From the NCBI GenBank assembly GCA_017623215.1, contig JAGAPO010000096.1, positions 1 through 64,000 on the forward strand: a stretch of 64,000 nt of DNA. The letters are read 5' to 3'. The notes beneath the pieces were generated by a model that was not told where the DNA came from, did no database searches, and saw nothing but the letters and a program-made list of their open reading frames with translations. The position numbers and the translations under genes are program-made. Of this stretch, positions 1-7,094 are shown one piece after another; position 1 is the first letter of the stretch; the number at the start of each line of letters is the position of its first letter. Source of the DNA: Lachnospiraceae bacterium (GTDB lineage Bacteria > Bacillota > Clostridia > Lachnospirales > Lachnospiraceae).

Positions 1-297
1 AATAATCCCGGCTGCCACCACATCGTCATCTCCGCCGAGCGGATGACCAGGGGCAAAAAGGACGAGGTCAGGGGCTCCATCCGTCATATCTTCAAGGCGG
101 GCGGCCCGGAGCATCAGTGGACGGCCGACGTCAGCATGTTCGTCCAGGGCACCAGCTCCGTCGAGCATGCCGAGACGGCGGGCCCGAACATCAACTTCTA
201 TTACCCCCAGGGGATCACGCTGGAAAACGGCACCGTCGTCACCGACGGTTACGCCATGAACGGCCGGGACTCTCCTCTGAACAATGATTTTTATTAA
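1..297 (+). CDS. C-terminal part of an unrecognised protein (5' end outside the window)
   Basis: The frame is open from the first base and ends with TAA at 295-297, giving 98 residues of a longer protein. I do not recognise the family. The segment is soluble-looking, with no membrane segment, and ends in an aromatic- and Asn-rich tail (NNDFY). Codons are strongly biased to G/C in third position (gac, ggc, gtc), clearly more than in the genes that follow, which may mean high expression or a foreign origin. It converges with the DUF4956 gene at 381-1052; the 80-base gap holds only a weak 6-bp inverted repeat (349-354 with 364-369). Confidence 0.6.
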   Translation, partial: NNPGCHHIVISAERMTRGKKDEVRGSIRHIFKAGGPEHQWTADVSMFVQGTSSVEHAETAGPNINFYYPQGITLENGTVVTDGYAMNGRDSPLNNDFY

Positions 298-380
298 CCG
301 CCAAGTTAACAATCATTATTCTATGGGTGACACTCATTTTTTGCAAATCTGTTATTTGTTACTTAACAGGAATGCTCCGT

Positions 381-1052
381 TTAATTCATATAATCTCCGT
401 TGTAGCTGACCAGGACCGCACTGGTTACGCCGTCCATCTCTGCAAGCTCGTTGATGAAATCCGTATTGTCATCCTTCAGACGAATCTCAAGATTCAGCTC
501 GACTAAGCCCTTCTGTGCCGTCTTGCTCTTTACGATGCAGCGGTCAACCTGCTTGTCAAGGAATTCCTTCGCATCCAGTTCGCTTTCGTGATCCTCGCAC
601 TGAAGCACAACGATATACGGATGAACATGGGACTTCTTATTCACAAAGACAAGAAGAATCACACCGATGATAACGCTGCCGATTACCGCTAACGGAATCA
701 TACCGGCTGCAAGCACGATACCTGCGGCGATGGACCAGAACAGGAACGCGATATCAAGGGGCTCTTTAATCGCAGTACGGAAACGAACGATGGAAAGAGC
801 GCCGACCATACCAAGCGAAAGAACGACATTGCTGGTGACTGCCAGAATAACGACGGTCGTGATCATGGTCAGGGCAACCAGGGTAACACCGAAGCTGGAA
901 GAATACATGACTCCGGAGAAGGTTTTCTTATAGACAAGAAAGATAAACATGCCGATGCCAAATGCGAGCACCAGGGCAATTACCATATCCAAAATACTTA
1001 CACTGGTAATGTTCTCGAGAAAGCTGGATTTGAAAATGTCTTGAAATGTCAT
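381..1052 (-). CDS. DUF4956 membrane protein
   Basis: 223 residues. Several hydrophobic segments fill roughly residues 20-130, with the family-typical stretch GMVGALSIVRFRTAIKEP between them, followed by a soluble C-terminal domain of about 85 residues that looks like a small ferredoxin-fold domain. The start ATG (1050-1052) has AAGGAG about 10 bases upstream. It lies 69 bases downstream of the VTC-domain gene on the same strand, and this pairing recurs in many bacteria, often with CotH-type spore-coat kinases. Biochemical function is not established; a role in polyphosphate handling or envelope assembly with the VTC partner is inference from neighbourhood. Confidence 0.85.
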   Translation of the reverse strand: MTFQDIFKSSFLENITSVSILDMVIALVLAFGIGMFIFLVYKKTFSGVMYSSSFGVTLVALTMITTVVILAVTSNVVLSLGMVGALSIVRFRTAIKEPLDIAFLFWSIAAGIVLAAGMIPLAVIGSVIIGVILLVFVNKKSHVHPYIVVLQCEDHESELDAKEFLDKQVDRCIVKSKTAQKGLVELNLEIRLKDDNTDFINELAEMDGVTSAVLVSYNGDYMN

Positions 1053-1079
1053 AATGGTATACTCCTTATTCTTAATTTG

Positions 1080-1096
1080 GGACTGCGGGGCAGTCC
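1080..1096. repeat. Small hairpin between the VTC and DUF4956 genes
   Basis: GGACTG-CGGGG-CAGTCC is a perfect 6-bp stem with a 5-base loop in the gap between the two genes. There is no T-run on the minus strand directly after it, so it is more likely an mRNA-stability or spacing element than a terminator. Confidence 0.35.
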
Positions 1097-1121
1097 GGGC
1101 GGCGAAAGCAGAGGCTGCTTT

Positions 1122-1793
1122 CTAACCGTATATACGGCAGGCTGCGTATTTGGAAAAGGCGGCGGTGCGCCTGCCGTTCAGCTGCACCGCATCCTGAATA
1201 ACGGATGGCAAAAACTCGTCCCACTTTACCTCCAGAATGATGGGGGCGTCACCGGCGGGGACAGTTACACAGTCGGGATTCAGAAAATCCGTGCAGTGCA
1301 TGCCGGTTCGAATGTTATAATCCAGGGTAATGCGTACATGACCCGGGGCGTACACAAAGGGTTCCCGCATATAATCCACAATGGTTCTGGGACGAAGCCC
1401 CTGGGAGAGCATCTTGGAATAGAGCTCTTGCACAAGCATACGATCCGAATGCAGCATCCAGTCGAGTTTCCCGTCTGCGATCATCTGTGCCTCCTTGGCG
1501 GTCAATCCTGTGGATTCCTTGCTGCACAGGCCGTTCACCTTGCTTTTCTTTTCCAGATGAATCAACGAGGTATCTCCGTTATAATACCGGATTCGAAACT
1601 TTTCTCTTTGGTTCACTCCGTCGAGCTTTTCACGCAGGGCTTTGTCGGTAAGATTGTCAAAATAGAGGCTGCGGATAAAATACTTCCCATCGATTGCATG
1701 TTCGTCCGGTTTGGCAATGGCCCGAAGCCTCTGACGAATCGCAATCATATCGGAGGCATTGATCTCGTGCTTCCATTCATGACGATAATTCAT
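1122..1793 (-). CDS. VTC-domain protein, polyphosphate polymerase type
   Basis: 223 residues matching the VTC catalytic tunnel domain, which in eukaryotic Vtc4 makes polyphosphate from ATP. Visible family features are the N-terminal RHEWKHEI, the basic beta strand FRIRYYNG followed by HLEKKSK, and the acidic EVKWDEFLP near the C-terminus; these alternating basic and acidic strands form the charged tunnel. The start is taken as the ATG at 1791-1793 because AAAGGAGTG lies about 11 bases upstream; an upstream in-frame extension has no ribosome site. It is the first gene of an operon with the DUF4956 gene. Polymerase activity is inferred from the family, and bacterial members are less well characterised. 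Confidence 0.85.
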   Translation of the reverse strand: MNYRHEWKHEINASDMIAIRQRLRAIAKPDEHAIDGKYFIRSLYFDNLTDKALREKLDGVNQREKFRIRYYNGDTSLIHLEKKSKVNGLCSKESTGLTAKEAQMIADGKLDWMLHSDRMLVQELYSKMLSQGLRPRTIVDYMREPFVYAPGHVRITLDYNIRTGMHCTDFLNPDCVTVPAGDAPIILEVKWDEFLPSVIQDAVQLNGRRTAAFSKYAACRIYG

Positions 1794-2150
1794 GGTAATG
1801 CTCACTCCTTTCAGTGTCCGTATCTTGCAGCATAAACTTCTCATAGGGAGAAAGCTTACTGGACTGTTACCTAAAGATAGCATAGAAACCTGAATATAAT
1901 CTGAAAAACGAGCGGGAAAGTGTTAAAAAAGTGTGAATCCGGCGGCAGAATCCGACAATTTGAAAAGAAAGGTAAAAAGTCGGAAAAGTATAAGCCGAGC
2001 TTCCTGGAATCTTAAGAAAAATTTCTGCTTTTGCTGTCAGGAAATTTCATTATTTCCGGGTATCATATCCTCATACGAAAAAAGGAGTAAAAAGGACTGC
2101 TATGCTGTCCGGAGGCCGGAGCTTCCGGGCGTCAGGAGAAAGGGGGCTAT
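1794..2150. other. Divergent intergenic region, no gene seen
   Basis: This 357-base region separates the VTC operon (minus) from the DedA gene (plus). It contains the ribosome site of each gene and AT-rich patches (a TATAAT at 1895-1900 on the plus strand without a convincing -35). Short open frames here have no ribosome site or protein-like composition. I cannot assign either promoter with confidence. Confidence 0.4.
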
Positions 2151-2660
2151 ATGGACATCTCGGCGTGGAACAATTATTTGATTCAATACGGGGCCATCGC
2201 GGTCTATGTGATTGTTATGCTCGAATACATGAATCTTCCGGGCTTTCCGGCTGGCATCATCATGCCGTTGGCGGGAATCTGGGCGTCGAAGGGAGAGATT
2301 AATTTCTTTGCGGCGCTGGGACTGTCGGTGCTCGGAGGGCTGACCGGAAGCCTGATTCTATATGCAATTGGACGATTTGGCGGAAGCGTGCTTCTGGAAA
2401 AATATTTGGAAAAGCATCCGAAGCAGAAGGAGGTATTTGACCGGGCACTTGAGAAAATCAGGAAGCACGGGTGCGCGGGCCTGTTCACCGCGAAGCTGAT
2501 TCCGGTGATTCGGACTGTAATCTCGATTCCGGCAGGAGTGATTCGGATGGAACTGATACGGTATATTGTATTTTCCGCACTTGGAATTACGATCTGGAAT
2601 CTGGTATTTGTCGGGGCAGGATATCTGTTCGGAGAGACGGTGTTCCAGTATCTTGGCTAA
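2151..2660 (+). CDS. DedA/SNARE-associated family membrane protein
   Basis: 169 residues with four or more hydrophobic segments. The DedA-family signatures are the early E-x-x-N-L-P-G-x-P-A-G (residues 24-35), GLTGSLILYAIGRFGG in the middle, and FTAKLIPVIRTVISIPAGV toward the C-terminus, the conserved re-entrant region. DedA proteins include lipid-carrier (undecaprenyl phosphate) flippases and proteins supporting proton motive force. AGGAGAAAGG lies close upstream of the ATG. It reads toward the two-component operon but that operon has its own promoter. Confidence 0.85.
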   Translation: MDISAWNNYLIQYGAIAVYVIVMLEYMNLPGFPAGIIMPLAGIWASKGEINFFAALGLSVLGGLTGSLILYAIGRFGGSVLLEKYLEKHPKQKEVFDRALEKIRKHGCAGLFTAKLIPVIRTVISIPAGVIRMELIRYIVFSALGITIWNLVFVGAGYLFGETVFQYLG

Positions 2661-2700
2661 ATATTGGGAGTATCTTTGGAAACTCTTTAGAAATACACGG

Positions 2701-2729
2701 CTGACAGAATGCTGCAAACCATGTATAAT
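2701..2729 (+). promoter_or_regulatory. Promoter of the OmpR-type two-component operon
   Basis: CTGACA (2701-2706) and TATAAT (2724-2729) are separated by exactly 17 bases. The operon start codon is about 120 bases downstream. Confidence 0.7.
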
Positions 2730-2847
2730 TTAAGGAGAAGCAGGAGAAGACGCGCGAATGGCGGCAGCGAAGAAATGACAATGCGCTGGATGGAACAGCG
2801 GGTTTTGGGAGACTCCGGAATATGACAAGGAAAGGTATGGACAAGAA

Positions 2848-3552
2848 GTGGACGCGTATCATATTTTAGTGGTGGAAGACGATAAGGAGATACTGGACGG
2901 AATCGGTATCTATTTGAAGAATCAGGGATATACGGTATATAAGGCGGCGAATGGTGTGGAGGGCCTTGAGATGATCGAAAGGGAGACGATTCATCTGGCG
3001 ATTGTGGATATCATGATGCCGCGGATGGACGGAATTACGATGACAATGCGTCTGCGGGAGAAGTATGATTTCCCGGTAATCATGCTTTCGGCGAAGTCAG
3101 AGGACATCGACAAGATTACGGGACTCAATATTGGAGCGGACGATTATGTAACAAAGCCATTTACGCCGATGGAGCTGCTTGCGCGGATCAATTCTCAGCT
3201 CAGGCGCTATCAGAAATATCTGGACGTGCTTGGAGAAAAGCAGGAGAAAAAGGGCGTATATGTGATCGGCGGTCTGGAGCTGAACGAGGATACGGTGGAG
3301 GTGTTCGTGGACGGAAGGCCGGTTAAGATGACGCCGATTGAATTCAAGATTCTGCATCTGCTTATGAAGAACGCGGGAAAGGTGTTCTCGGCAGAGGAGA
3401 TCTATGAAAAGGTGTGGAACGAGCGGGCAATTACGACGGATACCATTATGGTGCATGTCAGAAATATCCGGGAAAAGATAGAGATTAATCCCAGAGAACC
3501 AAAATATCTGAAGGTGGTGTGGGGCGTTGGATACAAGATTGAAAAGCAATAG
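2848..3552 (+). CDS. OmpR/PhoB-type response regulator
   Basis: 234 residues: receiver domain at about 5-118 with acidic pocket E10-D11-D12, phospho-acceptor Asp54 (VDIMMP), Thr/Ser at S81 and Lys103 (TKPF), then a winged-helix DNA-binding domain at about 135-232 (MTPIEFKILHLLMKNAGKVFS). The start is the GTG at 2848; nearby upstream ATGs are out of frame, and AAGGAAAGG lies about 12 bases before the GTG. The sensor kinase gene starts inside its last codons, so the two are translationally coupled. The signal is unknown; the partner kinase resembles envelope-stress or antimicrobial-peptide sensors of clostridia only in general layout. Confidence 0.93.
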   Translation: MDAYHILVVEDDKEILDGIGIYLKNQGYTVYKAANGVEGLEMIERETIHLAIVDIMMPRMDGITMTMRLREKYDFPVIMLSAKSEDIDKITGLNIGADDYVTKPFTPMELLARINSQLRRYQKYLDVLGEKQEKKGVYVIGGLELNEDTVEVFVDGRPVKMTPIEFKILHLLMKNAGKVFSAEEIYEKVWNERAITTDTIMVHVRNIREKIEINPREPKYLKVVWGVGYKIEKQ

Positions 3553-5890
3553 GGAAGAGGCTTGGAAGCAGGGAGGTCCGGGAGACGAGCGATCTGGCAG
3601 CAGAGCGGCAGGAATTCTGGCGGTGCTGCTGGTGCTTGCGCTTGCCGCAGGAGCAGTATATGCGTCATATCCGTTTGCGTATCGCAAGTATGAGGAGCGC
3701 GCTGCGGATTCCGAGGATGACAGATATCTGGCGAACCAGATTTACCGCGGAAATATGGTGCTTTACTGGGAACTGCAGGAGGAGCTTCATAAGGAAAATC
3801 TGGAGCCTTCCGAGGTGTTTCTTCCGGGGTATGGACAGGAGACTGAACGGACAGACAGCAGCAAGGAACAGGGGGGCGCACAGACCGACAGCGGAAAGGA
3901 ACAGGAGGGCGCACAGACGGAGGAGGCCGGCGGCCAGAAGAGTGCTCCGGCAGTGAGCACCGGCGAACAGGAGAACTTCCAGGAGGACAGCGACGAATCT
4001 TACATGAGAAGAATCATGAATGAGAGACTGTACGCATGGGAGGCGTATCTGGCAGGACAGCTTTCCAATCTGTATTACTGTATGATTGATCATGAGACGG
4101 GAAGTAAGGTCAGCAATTATGAGGATCTGGCAGAGCTGGTGTCGATAAAAACAGAAAAGGACTTAGGTGCGAAGAAGGAACAGTACCGGTACGTGGTTCG
4201 GATGAACCTTGACGAGGCGGGGAATCCTTCGATTGCCTTCCTGTACGGAGGAGCTTCCGCGGAATTCCTTTCCTTCTATAAATATAACTCATTTGAAAAT
4301 AATATCTGGAACGAGGCCGGAGTCTATCATTTCGGCCCGGATTATAAGGAAGCCTTAACGCTACCGTCCGATGTAACGGTTATCTACGCGATTCCGATGC
4401 AGTTCGCGGCATCGGATGAGTTATCCTATTATTTTGGATATAGCGGTGCAAGAGATTATGTCAACGCTTCGATAGAGACGGTTGTGGCTGCGGCGTATTT
4501 ATTCGCAGGGATCTGCGCAGTGCTGCTTCCGTTCCTTCGAAGACTCAGACTGGGAGAAGGACTTGCAGGGCGGATTCCGGGCGAGGCGGCCGGGCTGCTG
4601 CTGATCCTTGCAATCGGAATGTTCGATTCGGTTGTGTCATTAGGCTGTACAACCGCGATCGGAAGGCTGGGAGAAGAGCTGTCAGGAATCGGATTTACGG
4701 GGTTCTCTGCGGAATGGTTCGGTTTTCTGGTGAACATGGGGTTCATGATGCTGGTATTCGGCGCGGAGTTCCTCGCGGTGCTCAGCCTGCGGGAGATTCT
4801 GATCCATCCGATTCAGTATCTGAAGAAGACCCTGCTCGCTCGGTTCTTAACGCTCATTGGAAGGAAAATGAAAAAAGCGTACAGAGCCTTGCTGGACATC
4901 GATCTGACCGATCCGACCAACAAGGCCATCTTAAAGATCGTTCTGATTAATTTCTGCGCCCTGGCGCTGATGTGCAGCATCTGGGTATTTGGAATCGGTG
5001 TGCTGGCTGCATATTCGATTCTCCTGTTCCTGCTTTTGAAAAAATACGCGGGCGATATCAAGCAGAAATACGCGATTCTGTTAAAGGCGACCAGACAGAT
5101 GTCCGAGGGCAACCTGAATGTTGTGATCGAGGAAGACCTCGGCCTGTTCAACCCGCTCAAATGCGAACTCGAGGAGATTCAGACCGGATTTAAGAAGGCG
5201 GTGGACGAAGAGGTCAAGAGCCAGAACATGAAGACGGAGCTGATTACGAACGTGTCACATGATTTGAAGACGCCTCTGACCGCGATTATCACCTATATCG
5301 ATCTGATGAAGGACCCGAACCTGTCGGAGGAGGAGCGAAGGCAATATCTGGGCACCCTCGATCGGAAGGCCGCGCGCTTAAAGAACCTGATAGAAGACCT
5401 GTTCGAGGTCAGCAAGGCATCGAGCCGCAACGTGACGCTGACCCTGGTGGACGTGGATCTGTGCGCTCTGCTGAAGCAGATTGAATTCGAACTGTCCGAT
5501 AAGATGGAAGAATCCGGTGTGGAATTCCGGTTCCGTCTGCCGGAGGAAAAGGCGGTTCTGCGGCTCGACAGTCAGAAGACCTACCGGATCTTTGAAAATC
5601 TGATTATCAACATCACCAAATATGCCTTGCCCGGAACCAGAGCTTATGTGGATCTGAGCGATCTTGGGGATCGGGTCATGGTGGTGTTAAAGAATATCTC
5701 GAAAGATGAGCTGGACTTTGATACCTCCGAGATCACCGAGCGCTTCGTGCGCGGGGACAAATCCCGCAACACGGAGGGCTCCGGCCTCGGCCTTGCAATC
5801 GTCAAGAGCTTTACGGAGCTGCAGGGCGGAACGTTTGAGATACTGGCGGACGGGGATCTGTTCAAGGCGGTTGTGTGGTTTTGGAAATAG
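3527..5890 (+). CDS. Large multi-membrane-segment sensor histidine kinase
   Basis: 787 residues if started at the TTG at 3527 (AAGGTGG upstream, overlapping the regulator gene by 26 bases); a second in-frame TTG lies at 3539. After a first membrane segment (about 27-47) comes an external domain with a Gln/Glu/Ser-rich low-complexity part, then about five more membrane segments (about 300-520), a HAMP-like linker, the dimerisation helix with phospho-acceptor His578 (VSHDLKTPLTA) and an ATPase domain (N box NLIINITKYA, G box GSGLGLAIVKSF). It phosphorylates the regulator encoded just upstream. The ligand cannot be told from sequence. Confidence 0.92.
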   Translation: MDTRLKSNREEAWKQGGPGDERSGSRAAGILAVLLVLALAAGAVYASYPFAYRKYEERAADSEDDRYLANQIYRGNMVLYWELQEELHKENLEPSEVFLPGYGQETERTDSSKEQGGAQTDSGKEQEGAQTEEAGGQKSAPAVSTGEQENFQEDSDESYMRRIMNERLYAWEAYLAGQLSNLYYCMIDHETGSKVSNYEDLAELVSIKTEKDLGAKKEQYRYVVRMNLDEAGNPSIAFLYGGASAEFLSFYKYNSFENNIWNEAGVYHFGPDYKEALTLPSDVTVIYAIPMQFAASDELSYYFGYSGARDYVNASIETVVAAAYLFAGICAVLLPFLRRLRLGEGLAGRIPGEAAGLLLILAIGMFDSVVSLGCTTAIGRLGEELSGIGFTGFSAEWFGFLVNMGFMMLVFGAEFLAVLSLREILIHPIQYLKKTLLARFLTLIGRKMKKAYRALLDIDLTDPTNKAILKIVLINFCALALMCSIWVFGIGVLAAYSILLFLLLKKYAGDIKQKYAILLKATRQMSEGNLNVVIEEDLGLFNPLKCELEEIQTGFKKAVDEEVKSQNMKTELITNVSHDLKTPLTAIITYIDLMKDPNLSEEERRQYLGTLDRKAARLKNLIEDLFEVSKASSRNVTLTLVDVDLCALLKQIEFELSDKMEESGVEFRFRLPEEKAVLRLDSQKTYRIFENLIINITKYALPGTRAYVDLSDLGDRVMVVLKNISKDELDFDTSEITERFVRGDKSRNTEGSGLGLAIVKSFTELQGGTFEILADGDLFKAVVWFWK
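3851..3916 (+). repeat. Two tandem 33-bp repeats inside the sensor kinase gene
   Basis: Units 3851-3883 and 3884-3916 match at most positions and encode two copies of an 11-residue TDSxKEQxGAQ motif in the extracellular low-complexity part of the kinase. The reading frame is kept, so copy number could vary without breaking the protein. Confidence 0.8.
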
Positions 5891-5893
5891 CGG

Positions 5894-6022
5894 CTATTCC
5901 GGGATGGATGCTTCCTCTTCCTCATAGCCGAGCAGCGGGATATCGACGCTGACGCTCATGGCGCCAAGATACATGTCCTGAGGATTATATACATTCGCAA
6001 GGGAGGGATCGGAAAGGAGCAT
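5894..6022 (-). CDS. Possible short ORF or relic opposite the kinase-RidA gap
   Basis: A 42-codon frame, ATG at 6020-6022 and TAG at 5894-5896. The product has protein-like composition (SLANVYNPQDMYLGAM, then IPLLGYEEEEASIPE) and the frame is open about 11 codons further upstream before a stop, which hints at the tail of a lost gene. No ribosome site precedes the ATG and the frame runs into the RidA promoter. I do not recognise it; it may be chance. Confidence 0.2.
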   Translation of the reverse strand: MLLSDPSLANVYNPQDMYLGAMSVSVDIPLLGYEEEEASIPE

Positions 6023-6054
6023 AGCCCATGTTCCGGGGCAGGAATATGCGGGGC

Positions 6055-6083
6055 TTTACAAATGTCGGGGAATTCGGTATACT
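6055..6083 (+). promoter_or_regulatory. Promoter of the RidA gene
   Basis: TTTACA (6055-6060), a 17-base spacer and TATACT (6078-6083). A perfect palindrome sits just downstream (6094-6107), where transcription would start. Confidence 0.75.
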
Positions 6084-6093
6084 TAAGGCCAAT

Positions 6094-6107
6094 GCACGTG
6101 AACGTGC
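6094..6107. promoter_or_regulatory. Palindromic operator candidate at the RidA transcription start
   Basis: GCACGT-GA-ACGTGC, a perfect 6+6 inverted repeat with a 2-base centre, begins 10 bases after the -10 box. Its position over the start site is where a repressor would block transcription. The protein that binds is unknown. Confidence 0.45.
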
Positions 6108-6126
6108 GGAAATGGAGGATTATCTT

Positions 6127-6501
6127 ATGAAGAGAGAGACAATTACGGCGCAGAACGCGCCGGCGGCAGTTGGACCTTATGTGCATGCAGTAAAGATGGG
6201 TGAGCTCGTGTATACGTCCGGGCAGCTGGGACTTGATCCGGTTACCGGTACGCTTCCGGAGGGCGTTGAGGCGCAGACGGAGCAGGCGATTAAGAATCTT
6301 GCGGCTGTGCTTGAGGCGGCCGGATTGACGCTTCAGAATGTGGTGAAGACAACGGTATTCCTTGCCGATATCAATGATTTCGCAAAAGTGAATGCGATTT
6401 ATGCGAAGTATTTTACCGGTGAGGCTCCGGCAAGATCCTGCGTACAGGCAGCGGCGCTGCCGAAGGGAGGATTGGTGGAGATTGAGGCGATAGCGGGGTG
6501 A
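6127..6501 (+). CDS. ridA: RidA family enamine/imine deaminase
   Basis: 124 residues, full family length. RidA hydrolyses reactive enamines and imines released by PLP enzymes such as threonine dehydratase, protecting other enzymes. Visible features are NAPAAVGPYVHAV at the N-terminus, YTSGQLGLDP, and the C-terminal PARSCVQAAALPKGGLVEIEAIA holding the substrate-binding Arg and Glu. The start is the ATG at 6127, with GGAGG about 9 bases upstream; a longer in-frame start at 6028 would cover the promoter and operator. The gene is alone in its transcript. Confidence 0.92.
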   Translation: MKRETITAQNAPAAVGPYVHAVKMGELVYTSGQLGLDPVTGTLPEGVEAQTEQAIKNLAAVLEAAGLTLQNVVKTTVFLADINDFAKVNAIYAKYFTGEAPARSCVQAAALPKGGLVEIEAIAG

Positions 6502-6643
6502 TGGTATTTCGGGTTCTGCAGTGTGCATGGATGAGGAATCCGGAGACAGCGGAGAAGAGAATCCTGACAAAGCAAGATGAGAGATTACTCGCAGATCGAG
6601 GAATTAATATGATACAGGATTAAAATTTTTCTTCTTCAAAGTA

Positions 6644-6672
6644 TTGACAAATAAAAAACATGGTGCTATTAT
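6644..6672 (+). promoter_or_regulatory. Promoter of the T-box leader and cstA
   Basis: TTGACA (6644-6649), 17-base spacer, TATTAT (6667-6672), a near-consensus vegetative promoter directly ahead of the leader RNA. Confidence 0.85.
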
Positions 6673-6678
6673 CCTTTA

Positions 6679-6976
6679 ACAAGAAATCAAACACGATGAC
6701 ATGGAAGAGTAAGCAATCCCCAAACCTTTGCAGAGAGATGTCGGTTGGTGTAAGACATCAGGATGAATTGCTGAAAATCACCATGGAGTGGCTGCAATAA
6801 AATCATTTTGAGAGTAAATGCAGACGGTAACTTCCGTTACAGAGTTAAGGTGTGTTGGCACCTGAGGTGTATCCTGTATGTTCAGGATGAAAAAGAGTGG
6901 TACCGCGGAAGGCTGAATTTCAACGCTTTCGTCTCTTTGATTGTTCGTGTATAACAAAGAGGCGAAGGCGTTTTTT
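6679..6976 (+). ncRNA. T-box riboswitch leader controlling cstA
   Basis: Stem I has AGCAAT (6711-6716) pairing with ATTGCT (6767-6772), an apical hairpin GATGTC/GACATC, and a lower stem CATGG/CCATG that leaves a specifier loop with AGTA on one side and GAAAATCA (6773-6780) on the other. The T-box sequence GAGTGGTACCGCGG is at 6895-6908. The best specifier reading is ATC (Ile, 6777-6779) because a conserved A follows; AAT (Asn, 6776-6778) is the alternative. Uncharged tRNA binding would stabilise the antiterminator and allow read-through into cstA. Confidence 0.9.
6922..6976 (+). terminator. Regulated terminator of the T-box leader
   Basis: An 18-bp stem (6922-6939 with 6955-6972, two G-U pairs) followed by a T-run. 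It overlaps the 3' part of the antiterminator region, as expected for a T-box switch. Confidence 0.9.
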
Positions 6977-7094
6977 GCATCTTTGTTGTATATACATTTG
7001 GCCGCCGGCAGTGAGCAATAGCAATCAGAACGCAATATGCACAGCGTAACATTCGATTGGCCGCCGGCGCCGAAAATTTGATTAAAAGGAAGCG

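Noticed and set aside
1041-1835. 264-codon frame opposite the VTC gene
   Set aside because: It lies wholly antisense to a conserved gene, has no ribosome site and no protein-like features.
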